A stretch of DNA of 14,598 bases from Anaerobacillus alkalidiazotrophicus. GTDB lineage: Bacteria > Bacillota > Bacilli > Bacillales_H > Anaerobacillaceae. The DNA is taken from positions 307,203 through 321,800 of the forward strand of contig NZ_MLQS01000001.1 of assembly GCF_001866055.1 (NCBI RefSeq). Direction: 5' to 3'. Each line of letters opens with the position of its first letter. The first letter of the stretch is position 1. This document shows positions 14,221 to 14,598 of the stretch, one piece after another. The notes below the pieces were generated by a model that was not told where the DNA came from, made no database searches, and worked only from the letters and a program-made list of their open reading frames with translations. The translations under genes were made by a program, and so were the position numbers.

Positions 14221-14426
14221 AATTCTATCTAGCTTCATCTTGTTACCTATCAACACGGCTTACCGTTTCTTTTTTCTATTACGATTAACAAGAATTTGAT
14301 GATCATTACTAGAAATCGTGGTTTTCTATTTGGCTTGCGCTTCAATTTCCATCTCATCCTGTATAAAAGATAAATTACCAACCGCATATCGTTATCCTAG
14401 AGAAATCTACAGCTATTGCTAAACGT
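14221..14426. other. Intergenic stretch without recognised features
   Basis: Between the structured block and the edge ORF. All frames are interrupted by stop codons. Short peptides in the minus frames did not resemble a known transposase, so no pseudogene is claimed. Confidence 0.5.
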
Positions 14427-14597
14427 TTACAACATTCTTAATTTTTGTTTTTTAATTTTTTCAACAGGGTTGTTATTCGGTTCGGGTATATACGGTCTTA
14501 TCTTTTCCACTGTTTCTTGCATAATCTCACCGAACTCAAATTGATGTTTTATGCGCGATTCGGCTTTTTTTATGCGCGTTTTCACAAATTTGTGCGC
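14427..14597 (-). CDS. C-terminal part of an unrecognised protein, running off the right edge
   Basis: 56 codons are open from the edge to the TAA at 14427-14429; the start lies outside the window. The visible part is very rich in Lys, Glu, Ile and Arg. A heptad-like helical stretch (residues 3-34 of the fragment) holds two RIK copies encoded by repeated CGCATAAA units, followed by a Pro/Asn-rich turn (PYIPEPNNNP) and a basic tail. A short coiled coil is plausible. I do not recognise the family. An open frame of this length in AT-rich DNA is suggestive but not proof of a gene, and no clear terminator follows at once. Confidence 0.4.
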   Translation of the reverse strand, partial: AHKFVKTRIKKAESRIKHQFEFGEIMQETVEKIRPYIPEPNNNPVEKIKKQKLRML

Positions 14598-14598
14598 G

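Noticed and set aside
1..14598. CRISPR arrays, tRNA and rRNA genes, prophage or conjugation genes
   Set aside because: No regularly spaced repeats, no tRNA-like cloverleaf motifs, and no such proteins were seen anywhere in the window.

Overview
The window is AT-rich, and every gene I can support lies on the minus strand. Firm Shine-Dalgarno sites, occasional TTG/GTG starts, a YthAB-type cytochrome bd set with a tiny CydS subunit, and a spore-surface protein behind a sigma-K-like promoter together suggest an endospore-forming Bacillaceae (Bacillota). The genus cannot be told from the sequence.

Layout, reading from the right edge in the direction of transcription. 14427-14597 is the C-terminal end of an unrecognised protein running off the edge. 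13995-14220 is a gene-free block of long nested inverted repeats, probably a structured RNA or an IS200/IS605-type remnant. 13087-13869 is a CsxC-like spore-surface protein with a consensus ribosome binding site and a sigma-K-type promoter. 12729-10333 is the cytochrome bd quinol oxidase operon cydS-cydA-cydB; cydS is only 33 codons with a GTG start, cydA has a TTG start, and a palindrome sits inside the likely promoter.

10248-6443 is an aerobic ribonucleotide reductase operon, nrdA-nrdB (class Ia-like). Its leader carries a sigma-A promoter, two NrdR-type boxes exactly 31 bp apart, a cobalamin riboswitch, and an expression platform with a terminator and a competing antiterminator. nrdA starts at a TTG after the terminator. 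The logic is that the B12-independent reductase is shut off when cobalamin is present, presumably because a B12-dependent reductase elsewhere can take over, and NrdR adds nucleotide-level control.

6172-4625 is a BCCT-family (OpuD-like) compatible-solute transporter. 4303-4530 is a GC-richer interspersed repeat. 4091-3492 is an acidic-linker lipoprotein with a possible BamE-like domain. 3320-839 is an ABC exporter operon (ATPase, permease) followed by a TetR-family regulator. 565-44 is a DoxX-family membrane protein. The exporter operon and doxX carry closely related 14-18 bp palindromes at their promoters, which suggests the TetR protein controls both.

Most transcription units end in clear hairpin-plus-T terminators, so the unit boundaries are well supported.
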